Shown: positions 1 through 8,163 of the stretch, piece by piece
Numbering within the stretch: the stretch's first letter is position 1
Layout: every line of letters starts with the position of its first letter
Notes under the pieces: generated by a model
Databases searched by the model: none
Seen by the model: the letters and a program-made list of their open reading frames with translations, nothing else
What the model was told of the DNA's origin: nothing
Source: Xenophilus sp. E41
GTDB lineage: Bacteria; Pseudomonadota; Gammaproteobacteria; Burkholderiales; Burkholderiaceae_C
Assembly: GCF_003671765.1 (NCBI RefSeq)
Contig: NZ_QPIB01000007.1
Location: 379,536 to 443,535 of the forward strand
DNA length: 64,000 nt
Direction of reading: 5' to 3'
Program-made: the position numbers and the translations under genes

Positions 1-580
1 GTCGGCCCTGACGGGCAACGAGTCGCCCAGCGTGGGTCTTCTCAACGTCGGTGAGGAAGCGATTAAAGGCAGCGAAACGATCAAGAAAGCGAGCCAATTG
101 CTGCAAAAAGCGGCCAACTCGCAGGATCTGAACTTCTACGGCAACGTCGAGGGCAACGACATCTTCAAGGGCACCACCGACATCGTGGTGTGCGACGGCT
201 TCGTCGGGAACGTGGCGCTCAAGGCCACGGAGGGCGTGGCTTCGATGATCGTCGACTTCATGCGCCAGGAGTTTTCGCGCGGCATTTTCAGCAAATTGGC
301 GGCCATCGTGGCCTATCCGGTCCTAAAAGCTCTGAAAGGCCGGCTCGATCATCGCCGATACAACGGTGCCGCGCTATTGGGTCTGCGCGGGCTGGTCTTC
401 AAGAGCCACGGCTCGGCGGACGAGGAGGCCTTCGGGCATGCGCTGGATCGCGCTTATGATGCCGCTCGCAACAACCTGCTCGACCGAGTGCGTGCCCGCA
501 TCGCCCATGCCGCACCGCTCTTGGCCCGCACCGACGCTGCTCCGGCGACGGTCGAGGCCCCGGTCGTGATCCACGCCTGA
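1..580 (+). CDS. plsX: Phosphate acyltransferase PlsX, C-terminal part (5' end outside window)
   Basis: PlsX makes acyl-phosphate from acyl-ACP for the first acylation of glycerol-3-phosphate. The reading frame is open from base 2 and has no start in the window, so about 192 C-terminal residues of a roughly 340-residue family are visible. Seen in sequence: the conserved stretch [12 protein letters not shown], then [10 protein letters not shown] and the glycine-rich [12 protein letters not shown] typical of the PlsX Rossmann-like fold, followed by a less conserved alanine-rich tail. The stop TGA shares its last base with the ATG of fabH, which fits translational coupling in a plsX-fabHDG operon. 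Identification is firm from the motifs and the neighbours; upstream rpmF is expected but not visible. Confidence 0.95.
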   Translation, partial: SALTGNESPSVGLLNVGEEAIKGSETIKKASQLLQKAANSQDLNFYGNVEGNDIFKGTTDIVVCDGFVGNVALKATEGVASMIVDFMRQEFSRGIFSKLAAIVAYPVLKALKGRLDHRRYNGAALLGLRGLVFKSHGSADEEAFGHALDRAYDAARNNLLDRVRARIAHAAPLLARTDAAPATVEAPVVIHA

Positions 581-1557
581 TGACCCTTTATTCCCGCATC
601 ACCGGCACGGGCAGCTACCTGCCTCCGCGCCGGGTGACGAATGACGATCTGGCCCGCGAACTGGCCGGCCGCGGCATCGAGACGTCCGACCAGTGGATCA
701 TCGAGCGCACCGGCATCCGGGCGCGCCACTTCGCGGCGCCCGAGGTGACCAGCAGCGATCTCGCCCTGCACGCCTGCCGCCACGCCCTAGAAGCGTCCGG
801 CCGCGATGCGCAGGACGTGGACCTGATCATCGTCGCGACCTCGACACCCGACATGGTGTTCCCTTCGTCGGCGGCGATTCTTCAGAACAAGCTTGGCATT
901 GCCGGCTGCCCGGCCTTCGACGTGCAGGCGGTGTGCAGCGGCTTCGTCTATGCGCTCACGGTGGCCGACGCGATGATCCGCACCGGCGGCGCCAAGTGCG
1001 CGCTGGTCGTCGGTGCCGAGGTCTTCTCGCGCATCCTCGATTTCAACGACCGCACGACCTGCGTGCTCTTCGGCGACGGCGCCGGGGCCGTGGTGCTCGA
1101 GGCGAGCGACACGCCCGGCATCCTGGCGAGCGACCTGCACGCCGACGGCTCGCACGTCGGCATCCTCTGCACGCCCGGCCACGTCTCGGGCGGCCAGGTG
1201 GTGGGCACGCCCCTGCTGCACATGGACGGCCAGGCGGTCTTCAAGCTCGCGGTCCGCGTGCTCGAGGATGCCGCCCGCGCCACCCTCGCCAAGGCCGGCA
1301 AGACCGATGCCGACATCGACTGGCTGATTCCGCACCAGGCCAACATCCGCATCATGCAGGGCACGGCCAAGAAGCTGAAGCTTCCGCTGGACAAGCTGAT
1401 CGTCACCGTCGACGAGCATGGCAACACCTCCGCGGCGTCCATTCCCCTGGCGCTCGACGCCGCCGTGCGCGACGGCAAGATCAAGAAGGGTGACACGCTC
1501 ATGCTCGAAGGCGTGGGCGGCGGCTTCACCTGGGGCGCGGTGCTATTGAATCTGTAG
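580..1557 (+). CDS. fabH: Beta-ketoacyl-ACP synthase III
   Basis: FabH condenses acetyl-CoA with malonyl-ACP to start fatty-acid synthesis. The 325-residue protein has the full family length. The catalytic triad is visible: Cys119 in [10 protein letters not shown], His252 in [10 protein letters not shown] and Asn282 in HGNTSAAS, with the C-terminal GGGFTWGA loop intact. The start ATG at 580 overlaps the plsX stop by one base. Oddity: the last codons and the TAG stop lie inside a copy of the dispersed 17-bp palindrome R1 (1542-1558), so the C-terminal LLNL and the stop are contributed by the repeat. TAG is a rare stop in such a GC-rich genome. Followed after 51 bp by fabD in the same direction. 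Confidence 0.97.
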   Translation: MTLYSRITGTGSYLPPRRVTNDDLARELAGRGIETSDQWIIERTGIRARHFAAPEVTSSDLALHACRHALEASGRDAQDVDLIIVATSTPDMVFPSSAAILQNKLGIAGCPAFDVQAVCSGFVYALTVADAMIRTGGAKCALVVGAEVFSRILDFNDRTTCVLFGDGAGAVVLEASDTPGILASDLHADGSHVGILCTPGHVSGGQVVGTPLLHMDGQAVFKLAVRVLEDAARATLAKAGKTDADIDWLIPHQANIRIMQGTAKKLKLPLDKLIVTVDEHGNTSAASIPLALDAAVRDGKIKKGDTLMLEGVGGGFTWGAVLLNL

Positions 1558-1558
1558 C
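1542..1558. repeat. R1 dispersed palindrome, copy 1 (in fabH stop)
   Basis: GCTATTGAATCTGTAGC: left arm GCTAT, 7-base gap, right arm GTAGC. It covers the final codons and the TAG stop of fabH. It is the first of the R1 family in this window; all copies have the same arm and gap lengths. Confidence 0.8.
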
Positions 1559-1563
1559 AGCTT

Positions 1564-1582
1564 GCGCCCGCTGGACGGGCGC
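1564..1582 (+). other. Stem-loop between fabH and fabD
   Basis: A perfect 7-bp stem GCGCCCG / CGGGCGC with a 5-base loop lies 6 bp after the fabH stop. There is no T-tract, so it is not an intrinsic terminator. It could stabilise the upstream mRNA or set the fabH/fabD ratio; that role is inference. Confidence 0.5.
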
Positions 1583-1608
1583 TGCGGCTCGATTGGAGAC
1601 ACAAAACG

Positions 1609-2559
1609 ATGAAGACCTTCGCATTCGTCTTTCCTGGGCAGGGTTCGCAGGCCGTGGGCATGCTGGACGCTTGGGGCGACCATCCCGCCGTGCGCGACAC
1701 CCTGGCCGAGGCCTCGGAATCGCTGGGCGAGGACGTGGCGAAGCTGATCCACGAAGGCCCCAAGGAAGCGCTGGCGCTCACCACCAACACCCAGCCCGTG
1801 ATGCTGGTGGCCGGCGTCGCCGCCTGGCGCGCCTGGCTGGCCGAGGGTGGCGCGCAGCCGGCCGTCGTGGCGGGCCATTCGCTCGGCGAGTACTCGGCCC
1901 TGGTGGCCGCCGGCGTGCTCACGCTCGCGCAGGCCGCGCCGCTGGTGCGCTTCCGCGCCCAGGCCATGCAGGAGGCGGTGCCGGTGGGCGTTGGCGCCAT
2001 GGCCGCCATCCTCGGCATGGAATCCGCCAAGGTCATCGCCGGTTGTGCCGAGGTATCGGCCGGCTTCGCCGCAGGCAGCGGCGAGGTGGTGGAGGCGGTG
2101 AACTTCAACGACCCGGTGCAGACGGTGATCGCCGGCAGCAAGGCGGCGGTTGAGAAGGCCTGCGAGGTGCTGAAGGCGAACGGCGCCAAGCGCGCGCTCC
2201 CGCTGCCGGTGTCGGCGCCTTTCCACTCGAGCCTCATGCGCCCGGCGGCGGAAGCGCTCAAGGGCCGGCTGGCGGACGTGGAGCTGAAGGCGCCCGTCAT
2301 TCCGGTGCTGAACAACATCGATGTCGCGGTCGAGAGCGACCCGGCGCGCATCCGCGACGCCCTCGTGCGACAGGCGGCCGGGCCGGTGCGCTGGGTCGAG
2401 AGCGTGCAGGCGCTGCAGGCGCGCGGCGTCCAGGCCATCGTCGAGTGCGGCCCGGGCAAGGTCCTGTCCGGGATGGTCAAGCGCATCGCGCCCGACGTGG
2501 GCAACGGCGCCATCTACGACCCGGCCTCGCTGGCCGACGCCAAGCAACTGCTGGCCTGA
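1609..2559 (+). CDS. fabD: Malonyl-CoA:ACP transacylase
   Basis: FabD moves the malonyl group from CoA to ACP, supplying the elongation substrate for FabH and FabF. The protein has 316 residues, normal for the family. Visible motifs: oxyanion loop GQGSQ at residues 10-14, nucleophile elbow GHSLGEYSAL with Ser91 next to His90, the carboxylate-binding Arg in RFRAQAM near 115-117, and catalytic His206 in PFHSSLM. A GGAG ribosome site lies 9 bases before the ATG. It sits between fabH and fabG in the same direction, as in most proteobacterial fab clusters. Confidence 0.97.
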   Translation: MKTFAFVFPGQGSQAVGMLDAWGDHPAVRDTLAEASESLGEDVAKLIHEGPKEALALTTNTQPVMLVAGVAAWRAWLAEGGAQPAVVAGHSLGEYSALVAAGVLTLAQAAPLVRFRAQAMQEAVPVGVGAMAAILGMESAKVIAGCAEVSAGFAAGSGEVVEAVNFNDPVQTVIAGSKAAVEKACEVLKANGAKRALPLPVSAPFHSSLMRPAAEALKGRLADVELKAPVIPVLNNIDVAVESDPARIRDALVRQAAGPVRWVESVQALQARGVQAIVECGPGKVLSGMVKRIAPDVGNGAIYDPASLADAKQLLA

Positions 2560-2587
2560 GAAGCGCCGCATTCACCTTCCTTCTGTC

Positions 2588-3331
2588 ATGAGCATTCCCA
2601 CCATTGCGGGCCAGGTGGCCCTGGTCACGGGCGCGACGCGCGGCATCGGTGCCGCCATCGCCCTCGAACTGGCCCAGCGCGGCTACAAGGTCATCGGCAC
2701 CGGCACGTCGGCCGACGGCGCAGCCAAGATCGGCGCGGCCCTGGCGGCGCACGGCGGCCTCGGCGAGGTGCTGAACGTCACGGACGGCGCGGCGCTGGAT
2801 GCGCTGGTCGACGGCATCGTCAAGGCGCACGGCGGCCTGCATGTGCTGGTCAACAACGCCGGCATCACGCGGGACATGCTGGCCATGCGCCTGAAGGACG
2901 AGGACTGGGACGCGGTGATCGACACCAACCTCAAGGCCGTGTTCCGTGCCTCGCGCGCCGCCATCCGCCCGATGATGAAGCAGCGCTTCGGCCGCATCAT
3001 CAGCATCACGAGCGTGGTCGGCGCCTCCGGCAACCCGGGCCAGGCCAATTACGCGGCGGCCAAGGCCGGCGTGGCCGGCATGACCCGCGCCCTGGCGCGC
3101 GAACTGGGCAGCCGCAGCATCACCGTCAACTGTGTGGCACCGGGCTTCATCGAGACCGACATGACCGCCAGCCTGCCCGAGGCGCAGCAGCAGGCGCTGC
3201 TGTCGTCGATTCCGCTGGGCCATCTGGGCAAGCCGTCCGACATCGCGCATGCCGTGGCCTACCTCGCGTCGCCGCAGGCCGGTTACATCACGGGGCAGGA
3301 ACTGCACGTCAACGGCGGCATGTACATGTAG
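2588..3331 (+). CDS. fabG: 3-oxoacyl-ACP reductase FabG
   Basis: NADPH-dependent short-chain reductase that reduces beta-ketoacyl-ACP. The frame is open further upstream inside fabD, but the ATG at 2588 gives the standard 247-residue protein beginning MSIPTIAGQVALVTGATRG. Cofactor motif TGATRGIG is at residues 14-21 and NNAG at 89-92. The catalytic tetrad is Asn114, Ser142, Tyr155 and Lys159 (YAAAK). The C-terminus ends in the usual HVNGGMYM. It lies 28 bp after fabD and 100 bp before acpP. A short GC stem (3334-3345) followed by five T after the stop is too weak to call a terminator. Confidence 0.97.
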   Translation: MSIPTIAGQVALVTGATRGIGAAIALELAQRGYKVIGTGTSADGAAKIGAALAAHGGLGEVLNVTDGAALDALVDGIVKAHGGLHVLVNNAGITRDMLAMRLKDEDWDAVIDTNLKAVFRASRAAIRPMMKQRFGRIISITSVVGASGNPGQANYAAAKAGVAGMTRALARELGSRSITVNCVAPGFIETDMTASLPEAQQQALLSSIPLGHLGKPSDIAHAVAYLASPQAGYITGQELHVNGGMYM

Positions 3332-3673
<342 letters not shown>

Positions 3674-3795
3674 TCCAGGCCCTTGCGGAAGCCGAGCCCG
3701 CGCAACCGGGGCCGGCGCCGATGGCGCTGCTGCCGCCCGCGTGACCGTGCGATGCGGCATCGCTTCCTTCCCTTTTCCCAGAAAGGCTCGCCGGC

Positions 3796-5040
3796 ATGAC
3801 CCTACGCCGCGTCGTCGTGACCGGGCTCGGTTGCGTTTCTCCCGTCGGCAACACCGTTGCCGACAGCTGGGCCGGCCTGATCGCAGGCAGGTCCGGGATC
3901 GACACCATCACCAAGTTCGATGTCAGCGCCTTCGCCTGCAAGTTCGCCGGCCAAGTCAAGGACTTCGACATCACGAAGTACATCTCCGAGAAGGAAGCGC
4001 GTCACATGGACCGCTTCATCCATCTCGGGATGGCCGCGTCGATCCAGGCGGTCGAGGACAGTGGGCTGCCCACCGGCGATGCGCTCACGCCGGAGCTGGC
4101 CTCGCGCATCGGCTGCAACATCGGTTCGGGCATCGGCGGCCTGCCGCTGATCGAGGACACGCACGCCGAACTGGTCAACCGCGGTCCGCGCCGCATCTCG
4201 CCCTTCTTCGTACCGGCCTCGATCATCAACATGATCTCGGGCCACGTGTCGATCAAGTACGGCTTCACCGGCGCGAACATCGCCGTCGTGACGGCGTGCA
4301 CGACCGGCCTGCACGCCATCGGCCTGTCGGCCCGGCTGATCCAGGCCGGCGATGCCGACGTGATGGTCGCCGGCGGTGCCGAGTCGACGGTCTCGCCCTT
4401 GGGCATCGGCGGCTTCGCGGCGGCTCGCGCCCTGAGCACCCGCAACGACGATCCGGCGACGGCCTCTCGTCCGTGGGACAAGGACCGTGACGGCTTCGTG
4501 CTCGGCGAGGGCGCGGGCGTGCTGGTGATCGAGGAGTACGAGCACGCCAAGGCCCGCGGCGCCAAGATCTATGCGGAACTGGTCGGCTTCGGCATGAGCG
4601 CCGACGCGTACCACATGACCGCGCCCAACGTCGATGGCCCGCGCCGCTCGATGGAGGCGGCACTGCGCAACGCAGGCATTAATGCCGACCAGGTGAACTA
4701 CCTCAATGCGCACGGCACCTCGACGCCGCTGGGCGACCTCAACGAGACGAACGCGATCAAGAACGCCTTTGGCAGCCACGCGAAGAAGCTCGTCGTGAAC
4801 TCGACCAAGTCGATGACCGGCCACCTGCTGGGCGGCGCCGGTGGCATCGAGTCGGTGTTCACGGTGCTGGCCGTGCACCACCAGAAGAGTCCGCCGACCA
4901 TCAACATCTTCAACCAGGACCCGGAATGCGACCTGGACTACTGCGCCAACGAGGCGCGGGACATGAAGATCGACGTGGCCGTGAAGAACAACTTCGGGTT
5001 CGGTGGCACCAACGGCACCCTGGTGTTCAAGCGCGTCTGA
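3796..5040 (+). CDS. fabF: Beta-ketoacyl-ACP synthase II
   Basis: FabF performs the elongation condensations of fatty-acid synthesis. The protein is 414 residues long. The Cys-His-His active site is complete: Cys168 in [10 protein letters not shown], His306 in [11 protein letters not shown] and His343 in [10 protein letters not shown], with Lys338 in NSTKSMTG. The GFGGTNG motif closes the C-terminus. It is the last gene of the fab cluster. The next gene starts 22 bp on, so the fab genes and the sigma-E module may share a transcript. FabB and FabF are close relatives; the acpP-fabF order favours FabF. Confidence 0.97.
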   Translation: MTLRRVVVTGLGCVSPVGNTVADSWAGLIAGRSGIDTITKFDVSAFACKFAGQVKDFDITKYISEKEARHMDRFIHLGMAASIQAVEDSGLPTGDALTPELASRIGCNIGSGIGGLPLIEDTHAELVNRGPRRISPFFVPASIINMISGHVSIKYGFTGANIAVVTACTTGLHAIGLSARLIQAGDADVMVAGGAESTVSPLGIGGFAAARALSTRNDDPATASRPWDKDRDGFVLGEGAGVLVIEEYEHAKARGAKIYAELVGFGMSADAYHMTAPNVDGPRRSMEAALRNAGINADQVNYLNAHGTSTPLGDLNETNAIKNAFGSHAKKLVVNSTKSMTGHLLGGAGGIESVFTVLAVHHQKSPPTINIFNQDPECDLDYCANEARDMKIDVAVKNNFGFGGTNGTLVFKRV

Positions 5041-5062
5041 CCCGCCGGAACACGTCGCCCGC

Positions 5063-5554
5063 ATGCACAGCGCCCCATCGGTGAGCTATCCGGTGGGGCG
5101 CTCGCGCGTCGGACACGCCATTCTCTGGACCCTTTGGGCCGCAGGCGCTTGCTGCGCCTGCGCATGGCGCTATCAAAATAATAGCGATGAGGGGCGCTGG
5201 GCGATGGTGCTCGGCGCTTTCGTCCTCGCTTCGCTCGCGCTGGCGTGGGCGCTCAGGCCGCAGGCGGCCCGGGTGTTGCGGTGGGACGGGGCCTTCTGGT
5301 CCCTCTCGGGCGCCAAGCCCCTGGGCATGGCCGAAGCAAGCGTGGCGCTCGATCTGCAAGGCACGCTGCTGCTGCGCCTGCAGGAAGCCGGCCGCGCCAC
5401 CCAATGGCTCTGGACCGACCGGGCCGCGGCGCCCGAGCGCTGGAACGCGATGCGCCGTGCGGTATATTGCCGCGCCCCGAGCCCGCAAGACGCCGGTCTC
5501 GCCCCTGCCGTCGCTGCAGCGCCGCCTCCCCGCACCCCCGATCTCCCCGCATGA
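5063..5554 (+). CDS. Unknown two-helix membrane protein upstream of rpoE (YgfX-like topology)
   Basis: 163 residues, not recognised by sequence. Two hydrophobic segments are visible, about residues 18-35 and 47-64, joined by a short polar loop and followed by a soluble C-terminal domain of about 95 residues ending in a proline-rich tail. The layout (two helices, then a small cytosolic domain) resembles YgfX/CptA proteins, but no diagnostic motif was identified. Its stop overlaps the rpoE ATG in an ATGA arrangement, which implies translational coupling with sigma-E. Oddity: an R1 palindrome (5169-5185) lies in frame and encodes the loop between the helices (YQNNSD). ATG 5063 is preferred to an upstream start inside fabF. 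Confidence 0.7.
   Translation: MHSAPSVSYPVGRSRVGHAILWTLWAAGACCACAWRYQNNSDEGRWAMVLGAFVLASLALAWALRPQAARVLRWDGAFWSLSGAKPLGMAEASVALDLQGTLLLRLQEAGRATQWLWTDRAAAPERWNAMRRAVYCRAPSPQDAGLAPAVAAAPPPRTPDLPA
5169..5185. repeat. R1 dispersed palindrome, copy 2 (inside the gene before rpoE)
   Basis: GCTATCAAAATAATAGC, with perfect 5-bp arms and a 7-base gap. It is coding here and its AT-rich centre stands out against the GC-rich surroundings. It encodes the loop between two membrane helices. Confidence 0.85.
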
Positions 5555-6228
5555 CCTCGTCCGCGCCGCCACCGCCGCCTTCGGGCGAGCTGCCCGACGC
5601 GGCAGCCGCCGCGCCGGCGCGGCCGGTCGATCCCGATTTCCAGCTCGTCCAGCGCACGGTGGCGGGCGATGGCAAGGCCTTCGAACTGCTGGTCCTGAAG
5701 TACCAGCGCCGCATCGAGCGGCTGATCGGCCGCATGGTGCGCGACGTCGACCTGGTCGAGGACATCGCGCAGGAAACCTTCATCCGCGCCTACCGGGCCC
5801 TGCACCAGTTCCGCGGCGAGGCGCAGTTCTACACCTGGCTGTACCGGATCGCCGTCAACACCGCCAAGAAGGCGCTGGTGGACATGAAGCGCGACCCCAC
5901 CATCCCGGAGGCGGCCCTGCGCGGCGCCAGCGACGACGACGATGAAACTTACCGCCCGGCAAACGAACCAATCAGCGACGAAACCCCCGATTCCGTGCTG
6001 GCCGCCAATGAGATTGCGGCAGCGGTGAACGCTGCCATGGAGGCGTTGCCGGCCGAGCTGCGCCAGGCCGTGACGCTGCGCGAGATCGAGGGTTTGAGCT
6101 ACGAAGAGATCGCCGAGGTCATGAACTGCCCCATCGGGACGGTGCGTTCGCGCATCTTCCGGGCGCGGGAAGCCATCTCGGCGCGGGTGAAGCCGCTGCT
6201 GGACAACCAGTCCGGCAAGCGCTGGTGA
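5551..6228 (+). CDS. rpoE: RNA polymerase sigma-E (ECF) factor RpoE/AlgU
   Basis: Extracytoplasmic-function sigma factor for the envelope-stress response. The ATG at 5551 gives 225 residues. Region 2 spans about residues 30-107 (helix VEDIAQETFIRAYRAL, then FYTWLYRIAVNTAKK). An acidic linker DDDDE is at 128-132. Region 4 spans about 163-212, with the helix-turn-helix YEEIAEVMNCPIGTVRSRIF. A proline- and alanine-rich leader of about 25 residues precedes region 2. It is coupled by ATGA overlap to the upstream membrane gene and followed after 15 bp by its anti-sigma factor, so control is by sequestration and regulated proteolysis of RseA. The frame is open further upstream, but no family member needs that extension. 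Confidence 0.96.
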   Translation: MTSSAPPPPPSGELPDAAAAAPARPVDPDFQLVQRTVAGDGKAFELLVLKYQRRIERLIGRMVRDVDLVEDIAQETFIRAYRALHQFRGEAQFYTWLYRIAVNTAKKALVDMKRDPTIPEAALRGASDDDDETYRPANEPISDETPDSVLAANEIAAAVNAAMEALPAELRQAVTLREIEGLSYEEIAEVMNCPIGTVRSRIFRAREAISARVKPLLDNQSGKRW

Positions 6229-6243
6229 TCACAGGTGAACGAC

Positions 6244-6948
6244 ATGAAGCAGACGAACGGATCGGAATCGCTGGAATGGGTGTCCGCGCTGGCCGATGGC
6301 CAGCTCGAGGGCGAGGAATTCGCGCGGGCGGTGGATGAGGTGGGCGCGGGCGCCGAATTGCGCGCGAGCTGGCAGGTGTACCACCTGGTCGGCGACGTGC
6401 TGCGTACCGGCGCGCATGCACCGTGCACCGACTCCGGGGTGTTCATGGCCCGCTTGCAGCAGCGCCTGGCTGCCGAGTCCGTGGCCCGGCCGGTCGCGGC
6501 GGCTGCGCCGCCAGTGGCGCTGCCGCAAGTCGCGGAAGCCGCCAACGAGCCCGTGTTCCGCTGGAAGATGGTGGCCGGCGTGGCGACGATCGCGGCAGCC
6601 GCGGCCATCGGCTGGACGTGGATGGGGCAGGGGCCTGTTCCGGCTGCGGCAGGGGGCGCTCAACTCGCCATGCAGGCGCCCCAGGTGCCCGCGCGGGTGG
6701 ATTTCACGACTCCGGGCGGTGCTTCTTCTGCCTCTCCCGAGGGGTCGATCCTGGCGGCTTCGGCCACGGCCGGCTCGGCGGTGCCGCTCAGCCGCACACG
6801 CGTCCTGGTCGGCAACGGCGCACCGCAGGTGATGCTGCGCAACCCGCGCCTGGACGAACTGCTGGAGGCCCATCAGCAGGCCAGCGGCGCGTCGCAGATG
6901 CCTTCGGGCTTCCTGCGCAACGCCACCTTCGAGGCACCTTCCCGCTGA
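6244..6948 (+). CDS. rseA: Anti-sigma-E factor RseA/MucA
   Basis: Inner-membrane anti-sigma factor, 234 residues. The N-terminal cytosolic domain (about 1-60: SLEWVSALADGQL ... WQVYHLVGDVLR) matches the RseA sigma-binding domain. One transmembrane helix is at about 108-127 (WKMVAGVATIAAAAAIGWTW). The C-terminal half is periplasmic and ends in QMPSGFLRNATF, the kind of segment RseB contacts. The ATG at 6244 is chosen over GTG 6235 because AGGTGA lies at ideal spacing before it. Stress-triggered cleavage by site-1 and site-2 proteases is known for the family but those proteases are not in this window. Confidence 0.93.
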   Translation: MKQTNGSESLEWVSALADGQLEGEEFARAVDEVGAGAELRASWQVYHLVGDVLRTGAHAPCTDSGVFMARLQQRLAAESVARPVAAAAPPVALPQVAEAANEPVFRWKMVAGVATIAAAAAIGWTWMGQGPVPAAAGGAQLAMQAPQVPARVDFTTPGGASSASPEGSILAASATAGSAVPLSRTRVLVGNGAPQVMLRNPRLDELLEAHQQASGASQMPSGFLRNATFEAPSR

Positions 6949-6971
6949 GGCCCGTGCGAAGCCGCCGTTTG

Positions 6972-8069
6972 ATGAATCCAGCATCGCCCGTTCGGCGTCC
7001 TGCACCTGTGCGAACGGCTGTGGCCGTCGCCGTGGTCGCTGGTTGCGCGACGTGGACCGGGGCATGGGCGGGCCGCGAGCAGGCACCGGCGTCAGGGCGC
7101 ACGCACCCTGAGGCGGCGGTCGCGCAGGCGCCGGCCGATCCCGCGAGCTACGGCGTGATCGACTGGCTGCGTCGCATGCATCTGGCGGCGCGGCGCACCA
7201 ACTACGTGGGCACCTTCGTCGTCACGGCGGCGGCGGGCAACCTCTCGAGTGCGCGCATCTGGCACGCCTGCGAGGCCGACCTGCAGATCGAGCGCGTGGA
7301 CACGCTGTCCGGCCCGCCGCGCTCCACCTTCCGCCGCAACGACCTCGTGATGACCTTCCTGCCGGAAGCCAAGCTCATCAGGAGCGAACGGCGCGAGAAC
7401 TTCGACGTGTTCCCGAACCTGCTCGGCGCCTCCGAATCGGCGATCGCCGAGCTCTATGGCGCGCGCCTCCTCGGCAAGGGCCGGGTGGCCGGCATCGATG
7501 CCGACGTGGTGCAACTGGCACCACGGGACGCGCTGCGTTTCGGCTACCGCGTGTGGAGCGAACGCCGCTCGGGGCTGGTGCTCAAGCTGCAGACGCTGGA
7601 CGCGGAAGGGCGTGTCGTCGAACAGTCCGCCTTCTCCGAGCTGCAGCTCGACGCGCCCATCAAGACGCACGCGCTGGCGCAGATGATGAACAAGACGGCC
7701 GGCTATCGCGTGGAACGGTCGGAGCTGGAGCGCACGACGCCCGCTGCCGAGGGCTGGTCGCTGCGCGCAGGGGTCGCCGGCTTCAAGCCCGTCAGTTGCT
7801 ACCGCCGGGCGCTCACCGCACGCGGGGCCGAATCCGGCGAGCGCACGATGCAGTGGACCTTCTCCGACGGCCTGGCGACGGTGTCGCTGTTCGTCGAGCC
7901 TTACGACGCCGAGCATCCGCTGCAGGAGGGCACGATGGCGCTCGGCGCCACGAACACCCTGACACGCCGCATTCCGGATGCGCAGGGCGACTGGTGGCTC
8001 ACGGCCGTCGGTGAGGTGCCTGCGCAGACCCTGGAGGCTTTTGCGCGCAATCTGGTGCGCAATCGCTGA
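6972..8069 (+). CDS. rseB: Sigma-E regulatory protein RseB/MucB
   Basis: Periplasmic protein that binds RseA and shields it from proteolysis until lipid or LPS signals release it. 365 residues from ATG 6972. The N-terminus has a basic start, a hydrophobic core and an AWA cleavage site near residue 33, so export is by Sec. The MucB/RseB N-domain begins at DWLRRMHLAARRTNYVGTFV, and the C-domain (GFKPVSCYRR ... VSLFVEPY) follows. The frame runs open through rseA, but only this start yields a signal peptide. It lies between rseA and mucD, the usual order. Confidence 0.93.
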   Translation: MNPASPVRRPAPVRTAVAVAVVAGCATWTGAWAGREQAPASGRTHPEAAVAQAPADPASYGVIDWLRRMHLAARRTNYVGTFVVTAAAGNLSSARIWHACEADLQIERVDTLSGPPRSTFRRNDLVMTFLPEAKLIRSERRENFDVFPNLLGASESAIAELYGARLLGKGRVAGIDADVVQLAPRDALRFGYRVWSERRSGLVLKLQTLDAEGRVVEQSAFSELQLDAPIKTHALAQMMNKTAGYRVERSELERTTPAAEGWSLRAGVAGFKPVSCYRRALTARGAESGERTMQWTFSDGLATVSLFVEPYDAEHPLQEGTMALGATNTLTRRIPDAQGDWWLTAVGEVPAQTLEAFARNLVRNR

Positions 8070-8096
8070 AATCCGCGGCCCTGGCCGACGAGCGCT

Positions 8097-8123
8097 GAAC
8101 CAAAGCGACCAGGACAATTCAGA
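8097..8123 (+). promoter_or_regulatory. Candidate sigma-E promoter before mucD
   Basis: GAACCA (8097-8102), a 16-bp spacer and TCAGA (8119-8123) resemble the sigma-E consensus GAACTT-N16-TCTGA. It lies in the 94-bp gap between rseB and mucD. DegP-type proteases are classic sigma-E targets. The match is imperfect, so this is a proposal. Confidence 0.35.
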
Positions 8124-8163
8124 GCACTGTCTTGAATCCCCATCCATTCCTGAAAGCAGTTCA

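Noticed and set aside
948-2513. A 521-codon frame on the minus strand across fabH and fabD.
   Set aside because: High-GC antisense frames lacking stops are common; no motif is seen, while fabH and fabD have full catalytic residues on the plus strand.
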